Below are positions 43,957-53,123 of a stretch of DNA of 63,568 nt, one piece after another. The position numbers and the translations under genes are program-made. The stretch spans positions 1-63,568 of the forward strand of contig CAMFHP010000037.1 of NCBI GenBank assembly GCA_945952225.1. Reading direction: 5' to 3'. The stretch is from an uncultured Myxococcaceae bacterium. Lineage in GTDB: Bacteria; Myxococcota_A; Polyangia; Polyangiales; Ga0077539. Below the pieces are notes generated by a model that worked only from the letters and a program-made list of their open reading frames with translations, was not told the origin of the DNA and ran no database searches. Within the stretch, counting starts at the first letter, position 1; the number at the start of each line of letters is the position of its first letter.

Positions 43957-43985
43957 CTAATCGTTCGCTGTGAACCCGGTGTCAA
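43957..43985 (-). promoter_or_regulatory. Sigma-70-type promoter of outer-membrane protein gene
   Basis: Minus strand: TTGACA (43985-43980), 17-base spacer, GATTAG (43962-43957). The leader to the start is about 90 bases. Confidence 0.6.
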
Positions 43986-44095
43986 GGTTCGAGCGACGAA
44001 AGGTCCCCGATGGGGTTGACATATCCTGGCCGCGCGCCCGGCGCCCCGTCCGCTGCGCACGCGTACGTTGCACGAGCCGAAAAATCAGCGCGAAT

Positions 44096-45739
44096 TCAGC
44101 GCCCGCCGAGCACGCGCAACAGGGATGCGGTCCACGGCGATCCCGGGTCCCACGAGGCCGCGCGTCGCACGAGTTCTGCGGCCTCGCGACGGTCGCCGCT
44201 CCGCATCGCACGGGCGCGCAGGGTCATCGGTGACGCGGGCGCATCACGGCTCGCGCGTTCGAGCGCCGCGCCCTCGTCGACCGAACACGCGCCGCGCTGG
44301 GCGCCGCAGACGAGCACCGTCCACGCGTCGGCGACGGCGTCTTCGTACGCATCGCCCGAGCGCGCGCGAAGGTCTTCGAGCACACGCGCCGGCGCATCAC
44401 TCCGCGCGAGGAGCGCCGCGCGACGGTGCCTCGCCCACGGCGTCTCGATCGACGCGAGCATCGACTGCGCGTCGGCCACGCGACCGCGCGCCACGAGCCG
44501 CGCTGCGCGCGCCACCCGCACGAGATCGCGCGCGCCGCGCATCGACGGATCGCTCAAGCGCGCGAGCGTGTCGACCGCGATGCGCGAGGCCACCGCGTCG
44601 AGGCCGAGGTCGTCGTAGGCCGCACACACCTCCACGCGACCGAGCGCCCACGCCACACCCGGCGCGCCCGCGTCTTCCCCCGCGATGGCGCCCGCGCCTC
44701 CCACGATCGCGCCCGCGAGCACATCGCGAGACACCACCACACGCGCCGTCGCGGGCGCATCGCGAGGCACACGATCGAGCAGCTCCGCGCCCTCGGCCAC
44801 ACGACCGAGACGCAACCACGCATGGCCGAGCACGCGGATCGCGAGGAGGTCATCGGGCGCCTCACGACGCGCGACGAGCGCCTCTTCCGCAGCGAGGTCC
44901 GCGCGGCCTGCGAGGAGCCACAGACGCGCGCGCTCCGAGCGACGCATCGACGCGCCGAGCGCGAGGCCCTCGACCAGCACCGCGGCATCGGCAGGGCGCC
45001 CATCGAACACGCGCGCCTCGATGGTGCGCACACGGTCGGCGACGCGCGTCGCATCGAGCAGCACGAGCGGAGAGAGCATCGCGTCGACCTGCGCCCACTC
45101 CCCGCACGCCGCGTGTGCGAAGGCTCGTGCCCTGCGACGCGCCGCTGCCGAACGACGGAACATCCCCGCGGGATCGAGCGCCGTCGCACGCGCCGCCAGC
45201 ACGCGATCACCCGCACGCGCCTCGGGCGCTCCCGCACGCGCGAGGGCCACCGCGCGCTCGTCGCCGCCCGCGAACATCACCGCCGCCGCGCGCACGTCGG
45301 GGTCGTCGGGATCCGTCGCGCTCGCCCGCGCCACGGCCTGGAGCGCCGCGCCCTCGTCACCCGCACGCGCGTGCACCGCGGCGAGCGCGAGCCATGCGGC
45401 GGCGAGCTCGGGGTTCGAACGAACGAGCCCTTCGGCCGTGGCGCGCGCGCCGTCGACATCGCCCGCGGAGAGCATCACCTCGACACGACGCGCGGTGAGG
45501 TATCCGTCCGAGGGGTCGGCGAGCTCGGCGAGGTCGAGCTGACGAAGGGCCGTCGAGGCTTCGCCCCGCGCGGCCGAGAGCTCGGCGCGGAGATAGGCTT
45601 CGTACGCGGTCGGAGACGCGAACGCGCGCAAGCGCATGGCCCCGCCGATCTGCTCGCGGGTGCCGGGGAGTGGCGCCGTCGCGCACCCCGTGAAGAGCAG
45701 CGCGAGCGCCCAGGCGCGATGGAGACGGTCCGTTCGCAT
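44096..45739 (-). CDS. TPR-repeat lipoprotein
   Basis: A 547-residue protein with signal ALALLFTGC. Nearly all of the rest is helix-turn-helix repeat, for example AYLRAELSAARGEASTALRQ and RSNPELAAAWLALAAVHARA, typical of TPR. Such lipoproteins often scaffold envelope complexes. ATG 45739 (MRTDRLHR) gives the best signal; an in-frame start at 45769 is possible. No partner is obvious from neighbours. Confidence 0.85.
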   Translation of the reverse strand: MRTDRLHRAWALALLFTGCATAPLPGTREQIGGAMRLRAFASPTAYEAYLRAELSAARGEASTALRQLDLAELADPSDGYLTARRVEVMLSAGDVDGARATAEGLVRSNPELAAAWLALAAVHARAGDEGAALQAVARASATDPDDPDVRAAAVMFAGGDERAVALARAGAPEARAGDRVLAARATALDPAGMFRRSAAARRRARAFAHAACGEWAQVDAMLSPLVLLDATRVADRVRTIEARVFDGRPADAAVLVEGLALGASMRRSERARLWLLAGRADLAAEEALVARREAPDDLLAIRVLGHAWLRLGRVAEGAELLDRVPRDAPATARVVVSRDVLAGAIVGGAGAIAGEDAGAPGVAWALGRVEVCAAYDDLGLDAVASRIAVDTLARLSDPSMRGARDLVRVARAARLVARGRVADAQSMLASIETPWARHRRAALLARSDAPARVLEDLRARSGDAYEDAVADAWTVLVCGAQRGACSVDEGAALERASRDAPASPMTLRARAMRSGDRREAAELVRRAASWDPGSPWTASLLRVLGGR

Positions 45740-45928
45740 CGGGGTTCGAAAGGGCCGCACCCGTAACACAGGCCGCGGGCCGCGGAGAACTCCCCGTCAG
45801 CGACGATGCGCGACGCGCGCGTGCGCCACGCGGGAACGCTGTACGCGGGGCGAGAGGTTCCGCTAGCATCCGCGGCCTCGCGGGCGCGCCATGACGAAGC
45901 GCGTCACGCACACGGAGACGACCGCCCC

Positions 45929-46474
45929 ATGACGACCGACGCCGATGCACGCTTCCTCGAGACCTTTCCCGCGTGGCTCCGCACGCTCGGCGCCGACGCG
46001 CAGGTGATCGCCGCGGCCCTCGACGACGGCGCCGCCCCCGAGGCCGCGCGCCGTGCCCTCGCAGGCGCGCTCAACTACGTGTTCAAGTCGGTGGACCTCA
46101 TCCCCGACGGCATCGACGACATCGGCTACCTCGACGACGCCTTCGTGCTCCGTGTGGCGAGCGCGCACGCCCTCGTCGCGGGCCTCTCGCCCCTCGCCCA
46201 CGAGGCCGTGCAGGCGCTCGCCGCCGAGGCCGCCGCGGTGAACGAGTTCCTCGGCGCCGACGCCGCGCGCCTCGACCGCTACGTGGCCGCCCTCGCCCGC
46301 GGAACGGCCCGCGGACGCACCGTCGACGACATCGTCGCGAAGCCCGGCGTGCGGGCCGAGCTTCTCACCGACGTGCGCGGATTCTCTCGCGACTACGCGG
46401 CCCCTACGTTCACCCGCGAGGCGCGCACGCTCATCAAGCTCCGCGCCTTCTTCGACGCGCGGCTGCCCCGCTGA
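45929..46474 (+). CDS. DUF1232 (YkvA-like) protein
   Basis: A 181-residue protein. The DUF1232 core reads YVFKSVDLIPDGIDDIGYLDDAFVLRVA, with the conserved DLIPD...GYLDD. It lacks the usual strong membrane segments, so it may be soluble. Role unknown. Start ATG 45929; a longer frame to 45806 exists. Confidence 0.85.
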   Translation: MTTDADARFLETFPAWLRTLGADAQVIAAALDDGAAPEAARRALAGALNYVFKSVDLIPDGIDDIGYLDDAFVLRVASAHALVAGLSPLAHEAVQALAAEAAAVNEFLGADAARLDRYVAALARGTARGRTVDDIVAKPGVRAELLTDVRGFSRDYAAPTFTREARTLIKLRAFFDARLPR

Positions 46475-46591
46475 AGCGCCGCGTCCGTCGACGCACGAAG
46501 CCTACGACACACACACGACAACACGGCCCCGCGCGTCGCCCGATCGCGATCTGCGCCACGGCCGCTCGAAGGACCCTCCGAGGCCACAAGA

Positions 46592-48961
46592 ATGAAACCC
46601 ATCGCGATGACCCTCCTCGTGGGCGGCGCGCTCGCGCTCTTCGGCTGGAGCGCGCAACGCCGCTGGAAGCTCCTGCTCCAGGGCGGCCCCGAGCAGCGCT
46701 TCGACCGCCTGCTCGACCGCCTCACCATCGCCCCCGGCGACCGCGGCCCGAGCGCCGCCGGACGCGCGCTCCTCTTCTCGCTCGTGGCCCTCGGCGCGAT
46801 CGCGCCGGTGCTCGGCCTCGCGGGCGCGCTCACCCACAACGAGACGCTGCTCTCGCTCGCGGGCGCGGCGGGCGCGGCAGCGGGCGGCCTCGGCATGTTC
46901 TGGGCGCTCCGCCAGCAGATCAAGATGCCGAAGTACCCCCTCGCGGGCGTGGCCCACATGGGCATCTTCCTCGGCTTCGCGACGCTCACGCTGCGCACGG
47001 TGATCCTCGTGGGCCGCGGCTACGTCGAGAACTTCAACCTCTGGGTGCTCGACCCCGAGGGCGCGGGCGTCGTGGGCATCGCGGGGCGCGGGTACAACCT
47101 GCTCAAAGACCTCGTCGTCGTGCTCGTGCTCTTCGGCGTGTTCACGTTCATCCGCTTCCGCCTCGTCGACAAGGTGAAGCGCCTCGCCTACGGATGGCAC
47201 GCGTGGGTGGTGCTCGGGGTCATCGCGACGATGATGATCTCCGACGTGCTCTACGACGCGGGCCACCTGCTCTCGCTCGCGCTGGTGCAGCAGCCCGACA
47301 ACCCCGGCGAGACGCTCAACCAGCTCGCGTGGCACCACGGCGACCTCCTCGGCGGCGCGCTCGGCAACGTGCTCCGCGCGCTCGGCGTGAGCGATCCCGG
47401 CACCGCCGAGACCATCGGCCAGGTGGGCTTCTGGACGCACGTAGGCTTCGTGTTCGCGTTCCTGAACTACCTCCCGTACGGCAAGCACTTTCACGTCATC
47501 ACGTCGCTGCCGAACGTCATCACGCGCAACCTCGAAGCGCCCGGTCGGCTCAAGCCCATGGCGCCCACCGCCGACGCGCTGATGGAGCAGATCACCAAGG
47601 GCATGGAGCTGCCCGATCCCATGGGCGCCCCCGTCGGCGCCGCGCGCATCGACCACTTCTCGTGGAAGTCGCTCCTCGACTTCTACACCTGCACCGAGTG
47701 TGGCCGCTGCTCTGACAACTGCCCGGCGCACCGCACGGGCAAGCTGCTCTCGCCGAAGCACCTGATGATCGACCTCCGCGATCATCTCTACGAGCACCAG
47801 GACGCGGTGATGAAGGGCCTCCCCGCGGCGCCGCCCGCGCCCGCGGATGGGTCCGAAGCGCCGCCCGCGCCCACGTCGCACTTCACGGCCAACCTCGTGC
47901 CCGACGTGATCCACCCCGATGTGATCTGGGCCTGCACGAGCTGTCGCGCGTGCGAGGAGCAGTGCCCGGTGATGATCACGTACGTCGACAAGATCGTCGA
48001 CATGCGCCGCAACCTGGTGATGGTGCGCGGCGAGTTCCCGGCGGAGCTGCAGCGCGTGTTCACGGCGCTCGAGACCAACGGCAACCCGTGGAACATCACC
48101 CGTCAGGACCGCGCCGAGTGGGCCTCGGGCCTCGACGTTCCGTTCATGGCCGACACGCCCGACGCCGACGTTCTGTACTGGGTGGGCTGCGCCGCGAGCT
48201 ACGACGACCGCGCGAAGAAGATCGCCCGCGCGATGGTCAAGCTGATGAACAAGGCGGGCGTGAAGTTCGCGATCCTCGGCACCGAGGAGACCTGCACCGG
48301 CGACCCGGCGCGGCGCGCGGGCAACGAGCACCTCTTCCTCATGCTCGCGGAGCAGAACGCGGCGGCGCTCAACAACTACAAGCCGAAGAAGATCGTCACG
48401 ACCTGCCCGCACTGCTTCAACACGCTGCTCAACGAGTACCCGGACTTCGGCGCGAAGTACGAGGTGGTGCACCACACCGACTTCCTCATGGGCCTGCTCG
48501 CGGAGAAGAAGCTCGTGCCCGCGAAGGGCGTGAAGGCCAAGGTGGCCTTCCACGACTCGTGCTACCTGGGCCGCTACAACGGCGTGTACGAGCCGCCGCG
48601 CAACATCCTCTCGCGCATCCCCGGCGTCGAGCTCGTCGAGGCCGAGTGGAACCGCGAGAAGGGCCTCTGCTGCGGCGCCGGCGGCGCGCAGATGTGGATG
48701 GAGGAGCAGCACAGCAGCGAGCGCGTGAACAAGCGCCGCACGCTGCAACTCGTGAACACGGGCGCCACGGTGGTGGCCTCGGGATGCCCCTTCTGCCAGA
48801 CGATGCTCACCGACGGCATCGCGGGCATGGGCGACGAGCTCAAGCACCCGGTCGAACAGCTCGACGTCGCCGAGATGCTCGAACGCTCGGTGGACTTCGA
48901 CGCGCCCGGCGTGACGCCCTCGACCGCGAAGCCCGCTGCGGCCGCTGAAGCCACGGCCTGA
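46592..48961 (+). CDS. Membrane-anchored (Fe-S)-binding oxidoreductase with CCG domains
   Basis: A 789-residue protein. About seven membrane helices are in residues 1-310 (NarI/DsrM-like). Two 4Fe-4S clusters follow: CTECGRCSDNCP at ~367 and CTSCRACEEQCP at ~448. Two CCG (heterodisulfide-reductase-type) domains come next, the last with CCGAGGAQMWMEE near 690. It resembles HdrD/GlpC-like electron-transfer proteins of myxobacteria that move electrons from flavoproteins to membrane quinone. Single gene; no ETF nearby. Confidence 0.92.
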   Translation: MKPIAMTLLVGGALALFGWSAQRRWKLLLQGGPEQRFDRLLDRLTIAPGDRGPSAAGRALLFSLVALGAIAPVLGLAGALTHNETLLSLAGAAGAAAGGLGMFWALRQQIKMPKYPLAGVAHMGIFLGFATLTLRTVILVGRGYVENFNLWVLDPEGAGVVGIAGRGYNLLKDLVVVLVLFGVFTFIRFRLVDKVKRLAYGWHAWVVLGVIATMMISDVLYDAGHLLSLALVQQPDNPGETLNQLAWHHGDLLGGALGNVLRALGVSDPGTAETIGQVGFWTHVGFVFAFLNYLPYGKHFHVITSLPNVITRNLEAPGRLKPMAPTADALMEQITKGMELPDPMGAPVGAARIDHFSWKSLLDFYTCTECGRCSDNCPAHRTGKLLSPKHLMIDLRDHLYEHQDAVMKGLPAAPPAPADGSEAPPAPTSHFTANLVPDVIHPDVIWACTSCRACEEQCPVMITYVDKIVDMRRNLVMVRGEFPAELQRVFTALETNGNPWNITRQDRAEWASGLDVPFMADTPDADVLYWVGCAASYDDRAKKIARAMVKLMNKAGVKFAILGTEETCTGDPARRAGNEHLFLMLAEQNAAALNNYKPKKIVTTCPHCFNTLLNEYPDFGAKYEVVHHTDFLMGLLAEKKLVPAKGVKAKVAFHDSCYLGRYNGVYEPPRNILSRIPGVELVEAEWNREKGLCCGAGGAQMWMEEQHSSERVNKRRTLQLVNTGATVVASGCPFCQTMLTDGIAGMGDELKHPVEQLDVAEMLERSVDFDAPGVTPSTAKPAAAAEATA

Positions 48962-49006
48962 TCGCGCGCTGACACCGCCCGCGAGGCCGCGATACCGTCG
49001 CGGCCG

Positions 49007-49327
49007 ATGCCTCCCTCCCCTCCCCCTCCCACAGGCTACGGACTCGCCCTTGCGCAGACGCTCCTCGCGCTCGCCGCGGTGTGCGCGCTCGCGTGGTGGC
49101 TGCTGCGATGGAGCGCCTCGCGCGGCCTCTTCACCCGCGCGGGCCGTCACGTCACCGTGCTCGACCACACCTCGCTCGACGCGCGACGGAGCGTGTGGGT
49201 GGTGCGCGTGGGCGCGAAGGTGCTCGTGCTCGGCGCGGGCGATCAGTCGCTGACGCTGCTCACCGAGCTTCGTGACGACGAGCTCACCGCACCGTCCACG
49301 AAGCCCCTCGCGGAGCGCGCGTCGTGA
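49007..49327 (+). CDS. FliO-like type III export component
   Basis: A 106-residue protein: one membrane helix (LAQTLLALAAVCALAWWLL) then a FliO domain (LARRSVWVVRVGAKVLVLG-like core, here SLDARRSVWVVRVGAKVLVL). FliO supports assembly of FliP/SctR in the export gate. The stop overlaps the SctR GTG by four bases, which strengthens the call. Confidence 0.85.
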   Translation: MPPSPPPPTGYGLALAQTLLALAAVCALAWWLLRWSASRGLFTRAGRHVTVLDHTSLDARRSVWVVRVGAKVLVLGAGDQSLTLLTELRDDELTAPSTKPLAERAS

Positions 49328-50004
49328 GCCCGCAGTCGCTCGTCACGATGGCGCTGGTGTTGGGTGTGGCGACGCTGCTGCCCGCGCTGGCGCTCGCAGC
49401 CACCTCGTTCGTGAAGATCTCCGCGGTGCTCGCGGGATTGCGTGGCGCGTTTCACGGCATGGACCTTCCCGGCAACCTCGCGGTGCTGGGGCTGAGCGCG
49501 ATCCTCACGCTGCACGTGATGGCGCCGACGGCGGAGGCCGTGGTGGCTGCGGCGGGTCCTGCGATCACGGCGGCGACGGCGGCCGACCCGTCGAGCGCGC
49601 GCGGTGCCGCGCTGTGGGCCGACGCGTGGCAGCGCGGACGTGCGCCGGTGGTGCGCTTCCTCCGTGCGAACGCGCGCAACGAGGACCGCGCGTTCTTCGC
49701 CTCGCTCGCCGCCGAGGGACGCGCGCGTCAGGGTGCGACGTGGGATCGCGCGCAGGCCGACGACGACGTGACCGTGCTGCTCCCGGCGTTCGTGGTGTCG
49801 GAGCTGTCGCGCGCGTTCGTGATCGTGTTCCTGCTGCTGCTGCCCTTCCTGGTGGTGGAGCTCGTCGTGGCGAACGTGCTCACCTCCGCGGGCCTGCAGG
49901 GCGTGTCGTCGGCGACGGTGTCGCTGCCGTTCAAGCTGTTGCTCTTCGTGAGCGCAGGCGGATGGCACCACCTCGCGCGCGCCCTGGTGCTCGCGTACCG
50001 CTGA
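49324..50004 (+). CDS. FliP/SctR-family export gate protein
   Basis: A 226-residue membrane protein with the family core: ATSFVKISAVLAGLRGA, LHVMAP, LLPAFVVSELSRAFVIVF, LPFLVVELVVANVLTSAGL, SLPFKLLLFVSAGGW. FliP/SctR forms the pore of the type III secretion or flagellar export gate. No other type III genes (SctS, SctT, ATPase) are adjacent, so the rest of the machine lies elsewhere or is lost. Confidence 0.93.
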   Translation: MSPQSLVTMALVLGVATLLPALALAATSFVKISAVLAGLRGAFHGMDLPGNLAVLGLSAILTLHVMAPTAEAVVAAAGPAITAATAADPSSARGAALWADAWQRGRAPVVRFLRANARNEDRAFFASLAAEGRARQGATWDRAQADDDVTVLLPAFVVSELSRAFVIVFLLLLPFLVVELVVANVLTSAGLQGVSSATVSLPFKLLLFVSAGGWHHLARALVLAYR

Positions 50005-50053
50005 CGAAGTGCTTGACGCGACGGACGAGTTCGCGCAGAGTCGCGCTCCTTCC

Positions 50054-50125
50054 GCGGGCGTAATTCAGCGGTAGAATGTCAGCTTCCCAAGCTGAACGTC
50101 GCCGGTTCGATCCCGGTCGCCCGCT
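50054..50125 (+). tRNA. tRNA-Gly (anticodon CCC)
   Basis: A cloverleaf is visible: acceptor GCGGGCG/CGCCCGC, anticodon stem TCAGC/GCTGA with loop TTCCCAA (anticodon CCC), and T arm GCCGG TTCGATC CCGGT. No CCA is encoded. An integrative element starts at its 3' end. Confidence 0.97.
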
Positions 50126-50146
50126 CAAAGAAAGTGCAGTGATTCC

Positions 50147-50181
50147 GGCCAGTTAGCCATCGCGTGCTAGCTGGCCGTTTT
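50147..50181 (+). terminator. Rho-independent terminator after tRNA-Gly
   Basis: GGCCAGTTAGC pairs with GCTAGCTGGCC (one mismatch) around an 8-base loop, followed by GTTTTC. It overlaps the integrase stop codon on the other strand. Confidence 0.8.
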
Positions 50182-51525
50182 CGCATTCGGGGGATGCCCC
50201 CCACCATGCCCCCCACTCGCGGCCGTGCCTTCGCCGGTCGTGGGGAGCTTCGATCCCGCCGCGTGCGCCTCGCGGAAGCCGCCGAGCGAGATCACCTTCG
50301 CGAGCCCGCTCCGCATCTCGTCGGGGTTCACGGTCGAGTCGTGCTGCATCTCCTCGGTCGCGTGCCCCGAGATCGAGCGCGCCACGATGTCCTTCACCTC
50401 GGCGGCGCGGGCGAGGTCCTGGAACGTGCGGCGCATCGCGCGCGGCGAGATGTGCTTGCGCAGCCCCAGCTCCTTCGAGACGAGCGCGAAGGGCTTCTGC
50501 AGCACCGCCGGTGACCGGAACCCGCCCTCCTCGTTCGGGAAGAGGAGCTCGGACTCGGTCATCGGCCCCTCGGGGAGGGTGTCGACGTGCCACCGGAGGA
50601 TCTCCAGGAGCTCCTCGGGGAGCGCGATGCGCTGCTTCCTGCCGGTCTTCGTGGTGTTCATCACCTCGTCGCCGGCGGAGTGCGAGCGCCGCACGAGCAG
50701 GACCCCGTCCTTCCAGACGATGTCCGGCGTCTCCCCGCCCTTCCTGAGCGGCCGGAGCGACGACGGGCGCAGGCCCGTCGCGAAGCCGAGGGCGACCATC
50801 GCGAAGTGCTGCGGGCAGAGCTCGCGCATCTTCTTGAGGAAGGGCCGCACCTCGCCGACGGTGAGCGCGTTGGGCTCCTCGTCGGTGTAGACCTCGTGCT
50901 CCGACGTGTCGAAGGGCTCGATCCCGTCGAGGGGGTTCCGGTCGAGCCGGAACGCGTGCACCGCGTCGTTCATGATCGTGCGCAGGATGCGGAGGTGGTT
51001 GTTCCCCGTGGTCGGGGCCATCTTCCCGGCGTTGATCTTCGCGGCCGTCGCGAGCTGCCACTTCTCGAAGTCCGAGAAGCGGAGCTGGTCGACGAAGTAG
51101 TCGCCGAAGGCCGGGATGAGGTGGGTCTTGAGCACGCTACCCCACACGATCCTGTTCTTCGCCGACTTGATCTTGCGCGTCGCGATCCGCCGCTCGAGAC
51201 ACGACACGGCGAAGGTGCTCCAGCGCATCCGCAGTGGACTCTCCTCCTCGACGCCGCGCTTGATCTTCGAGAGTTCCTCCTGGAGCCACCCGTACGCCGC
51301 CGCGGCCTCCATGTCGGGGAGCGCCTTCTGCACCTCGCGCACCTTGCCCGTCCGCGGATCGACCGCGCGCCCGCGGACGAAGTACCCGCCCTCCTTCCTG
51401 CGCCACACGCCCGGCATCGTGGGCTTCGGCGCGATCCAGTAGTTGTACCGGTTGACCCATTCGTTCTTCTTCACCGTCGCCTCCATGCGGAGGCGCACCC
51501 GGTCGTTCCGCGGCGACCATAGCAT
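50167..51525 (-). CDS. Tyrosine recombinase (integrase), catalytic Tyr apparently lost
   Basis: A 452-residue phage-type integrase. The catalytic domain shows Arg in ATGLRPSSLRP, Lys in the TTKTGRKQRIALP region, and the R box ISPRAMRRTFQDLAR. The final box reads SGHATEEMQHDSTVN, where members of this group, as I recall them, have an MQ-R-H-Y-S-T order. One codon is missing and the Tyr position is Asp. ATG 51525 is chosen for its GAGGG site. If the Tyr is truly lost, the enzyme cannot form the DNA-protein link. Confidence 0.85.
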   Translation of the reverse strand: MLWSPRNDRVRLRMEATVKKNEWVNRYNYWIAPKPTMPGVWRRKEGGYFVRGRAVDPRTGKVREVQKALPDMEAAAAYGWLQEELSKIKRGVEEESPLRMRWSTFAVSCLERRIATRKIKSAKNRIVWGSVLKTHLIPAFGDYFVDQLRFSDFEKWQLATAAKINAGKMAPTTGNNHLRILRTIMNDAVHAFRLDRNPLDGIEPFDTSEHEVYTDEEPNALTVGEVRPFLKKMRELCPQHFAMVALGFATGLRPSSLRPLRKGGETPDIVWKDGVLLVRRSHSAGDEVMNTTKTGRKQRIALPEELLEILRWHVDTLPEGPMTESELLFPNEEGGFRSPAVLQKPFALVSKELGLRKHISPRAMRRTFQDLARAAEVKDIVARSISGHATEEMQHDSTVNPDEMRSGLAKVISLGGFREAHAAGSKLPTTGEGTAASGGHGGGHPPNAKTAS

Positions 51526-51721
51526 CGCCCTCAGGCGGCAGCCCGAGGAGGAAGCGGTCGAGGTCCGCGACGCGCCAGACGTTGGTGCCAGTGCCGCCGC
51601 GGCGACCGGCGGGGCGGACGCGCCCCTCCATCGCCGCCTTGCGCAGGGCGCCGGTCGTCTTGAAGCCGCAGTACGCGGCGGCCTCCTTCGTCGGGAGGAG
51701 GGTGCGTGCGGGCGTCGCCAT
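51137..51721 (-). CDS. HTH (MerR/excisionase-like) DNA-binding protein overlapping the integrase
   Basis: ATG 51721 has GGAGGT five bases upstream. Residues ~8-65 form a helix-turn-helix (LLPTKEAAAYCGFKTTGALR ... TNVWRVADLDRFL) as in excisionases. After LLGLPPEG (about residue 66) the frame continues out of phase inside the integrase for ~390 bases; that part is low-complexity and probably not native. A stop near 51525 seems to have been lost, or the true product ends by frameshift. Excisionase role inferred from position. Confidence 0.6.
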   Translation of the reverse strand: MATPARTLLPTKEAAAYCGFKTTGALRKAAMEGRVRPAGRRGGTGTNVWRVADLDRFLLGLPPEGDAMVAAERPGAPPHGGDGEEERMGQPVQLLDRAEAHDAGRVAQEGGRVLRPRARGRSADGQGARGAEGAPRHGGRGGVRVAPGGTLEDQARRRGGESTADALEHLRRVVSRAADRDAQDQVGEEQDRVG

Positions 51722-51814
51722 GCGAGACCTCCAGGTCGATGCGAATGCGCGGGGGCGCGTTGTCGGGGTCGGCGCCCGCGCGTGGATCACGCTCGTAGCA
51801 GGCGCCGGTGCGAA

Positions 51815-51837
51815 GTGCCGTCCGCCGGACGGGGCAC
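51815..51837. repeat. Inverted repeat upstream of HTH gene
   Basis: GTGCCGTCC and GGACGG-GGCAC pair around GCC, with a 2-base bulge. It lies between two minus-strand genes in the otherwise featureless 51722-52005 gap and could be a terminator for 52006 or an operator for the HTH gene. Confidence 0.4.
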
Positions 51838-52005
51838 GCTGGACGTTCTGAACGTCGTCGCGTTCGGGAACCCCGGCGACGTGGACACAGCATGCATGCG
51901 CCCAGATCGTGCGGCGTTTCACGGAGCGCGCGGAGCTCAGGCCCGGCCCGCGTCCCCGCCCGGCGGAACAGCGAGTGACACCCGTCGTGTGATGGTCGCC
52001 ACGAC

Positions 52006-52497
52006 CTAGTGTCCGCGACGACGGCGTGCGTACACGACGCACCCGCACTCGCGCACCGAGTCGAGCCAGTCACTCGCCCTTCGAATCAGGGCCACCGACG
52101 CTTCGACCGGAAGACCAGGCCACGGCGTGTATCGATGCGACGCCGGGTTGAACGACCCCGACGGGGGCCGCCCTTCGCGCGACGCGTCCTGGTCTCGCCG
52201 GTAGCCCTCTTCGATCACGCGCGCGGCGACGCGCAGGAAACACGCGAGGAGGAACAGGCGGGCGGCTGGAATGTCGGCGTAGAAGGCCGACGCCAGATCC
52301 GAGCGCCCGAACGCGCGGAGTGTCTCCCGGAGCTCGTCGGCGTCGAACGGAGTGAGTGCGTTGACGAGGCCAGCGGTGCCGCTGACGGAAGGGGCTCCGA
52401 CGGTGGAGTTCGCCGCGTCGAGCGATCCGCCGTGGTCCTGGTCGAGCGCGTCGAAGTCGTCGGCAGGACGCGCCAGCAAGGTGATGTGCATTCTCAT
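52006..52497 (-). CDS. Hypothetical protein of the integrative element
   Basis: A 163-residue protein, acidic N-terminal half, helical middle (AARLFLLACFLRVAARVIEEG), C-terminus rich in Arg. No recognised domain. It lies between the HTH gene and Cap3, in the same direction. Unknown function. Confidence 0.6.
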   Translation of the reverse strand: MRMHITLLARPADDFDALDQDHGGSLDAANSTVGAPSVSGTAGLVNALTPFDADELRETLRAFGRSDLASAFYADIPAARLFLLACFLRVAARVIEEGYRRDQDASREGRPPSGSFNPASHRYTPWPGLPVEASVALIRRASDWLDSVRECGCVVYARRRRGH

Positions 52498-52646
52498 AGA
52501 GTCGAGTCGTGAAGAGTCAGTTCGTGGGCCGAGCCGAACTCACGCGATCGCTCTGGGAGCGCCGCTCCCCGTCACACCTCCGGGTGTCACGATGCCCATG
52601 CCGCCGCGGGCGCTCGCGTTGCAAGCGCCACGGCAGAGCTCCGAAG

Positions 52647-53123
52647 TCATCGATTGGTGGGGTCACCTTCGACGACGAACTCACAGTCTTCGCGGCGGTC
52701 CGGTGGGTAGTACGCCCATGCACCGCCTCGTAGTTCACCTGCTTCGACCCGGATGATGACGAGCACCGCGAAGAGCGCGCTCGTGCCTGGGTCGTTGACG
52801 ATCTCGAACATGCTCGCGTCGTCTGGCGCGCTCGGGCGTAGCGCGAACGAGGGATGGGAGTGCCACTCGCCGAGGTAGTTGAAGCGCGTGTAGTCGCGCC
52901 CCGTGCGCCGGAAGAACCGGTCGAGCTTTCCGAGCCCATCCGCGAGCGCGCGCACGAACGACGCGAACCTGCCCGGCGCCGCGGTCGTCACGTCGAGCAC
53001 GCAGAACACCTCGTCCGCGGCATACTCCGCGAGCAGCATGCCACCGGTCTCGAGGACCCCCGCGCGCTCGCAAGCGCGGCGCATGCGGCGAGCGGCTTCA
53101 GGTGCGATCCGGATCGTCAGCAT
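52647..53123 (-). CDS. cap3: Cap3-like JAB/JAMM isopeptidase of CBASS
   Basis: A 158-residue MPN/JAMM metalloprotease: Glu25 in LETGGML, and GEWHSHPS with metal His88 and His90, then S98-x-x-D101 completing the H-x-H-x(n)-S-x-x-D zinc site. In type II CBASS, Cap3 cuts Cap2-made conjugates from the CD-NTase. Its ATG lies inside the Cap2 3' end (26-base overlap), so the two are coupled. Last gene of the operon. Confidence 0.93.
   Translation of the reverse strand: MLTIRIAPEAARRMRRACERAGVLETGGMLLAEYAADEVFCVLDVTTAAPGRFASFVRALADGLGKLDRFFRRTGRDYTRFNYLGEWHSHPSFALRPSAPDDASMFEIVNDPGTSALFAVLVIIRVEAGELRGGAWAYYPPDRREDCEFVVEGDPTNR

Noticed and set aside
43970-44233. Possible small gene on the plus strand behind a TTGACA at 44016
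   Set aside because: The translation is Arg-rich with no motif, there is no usable -10 or ribosome site, and it overlaps the 3' end of the TPR lipoprotein gene.
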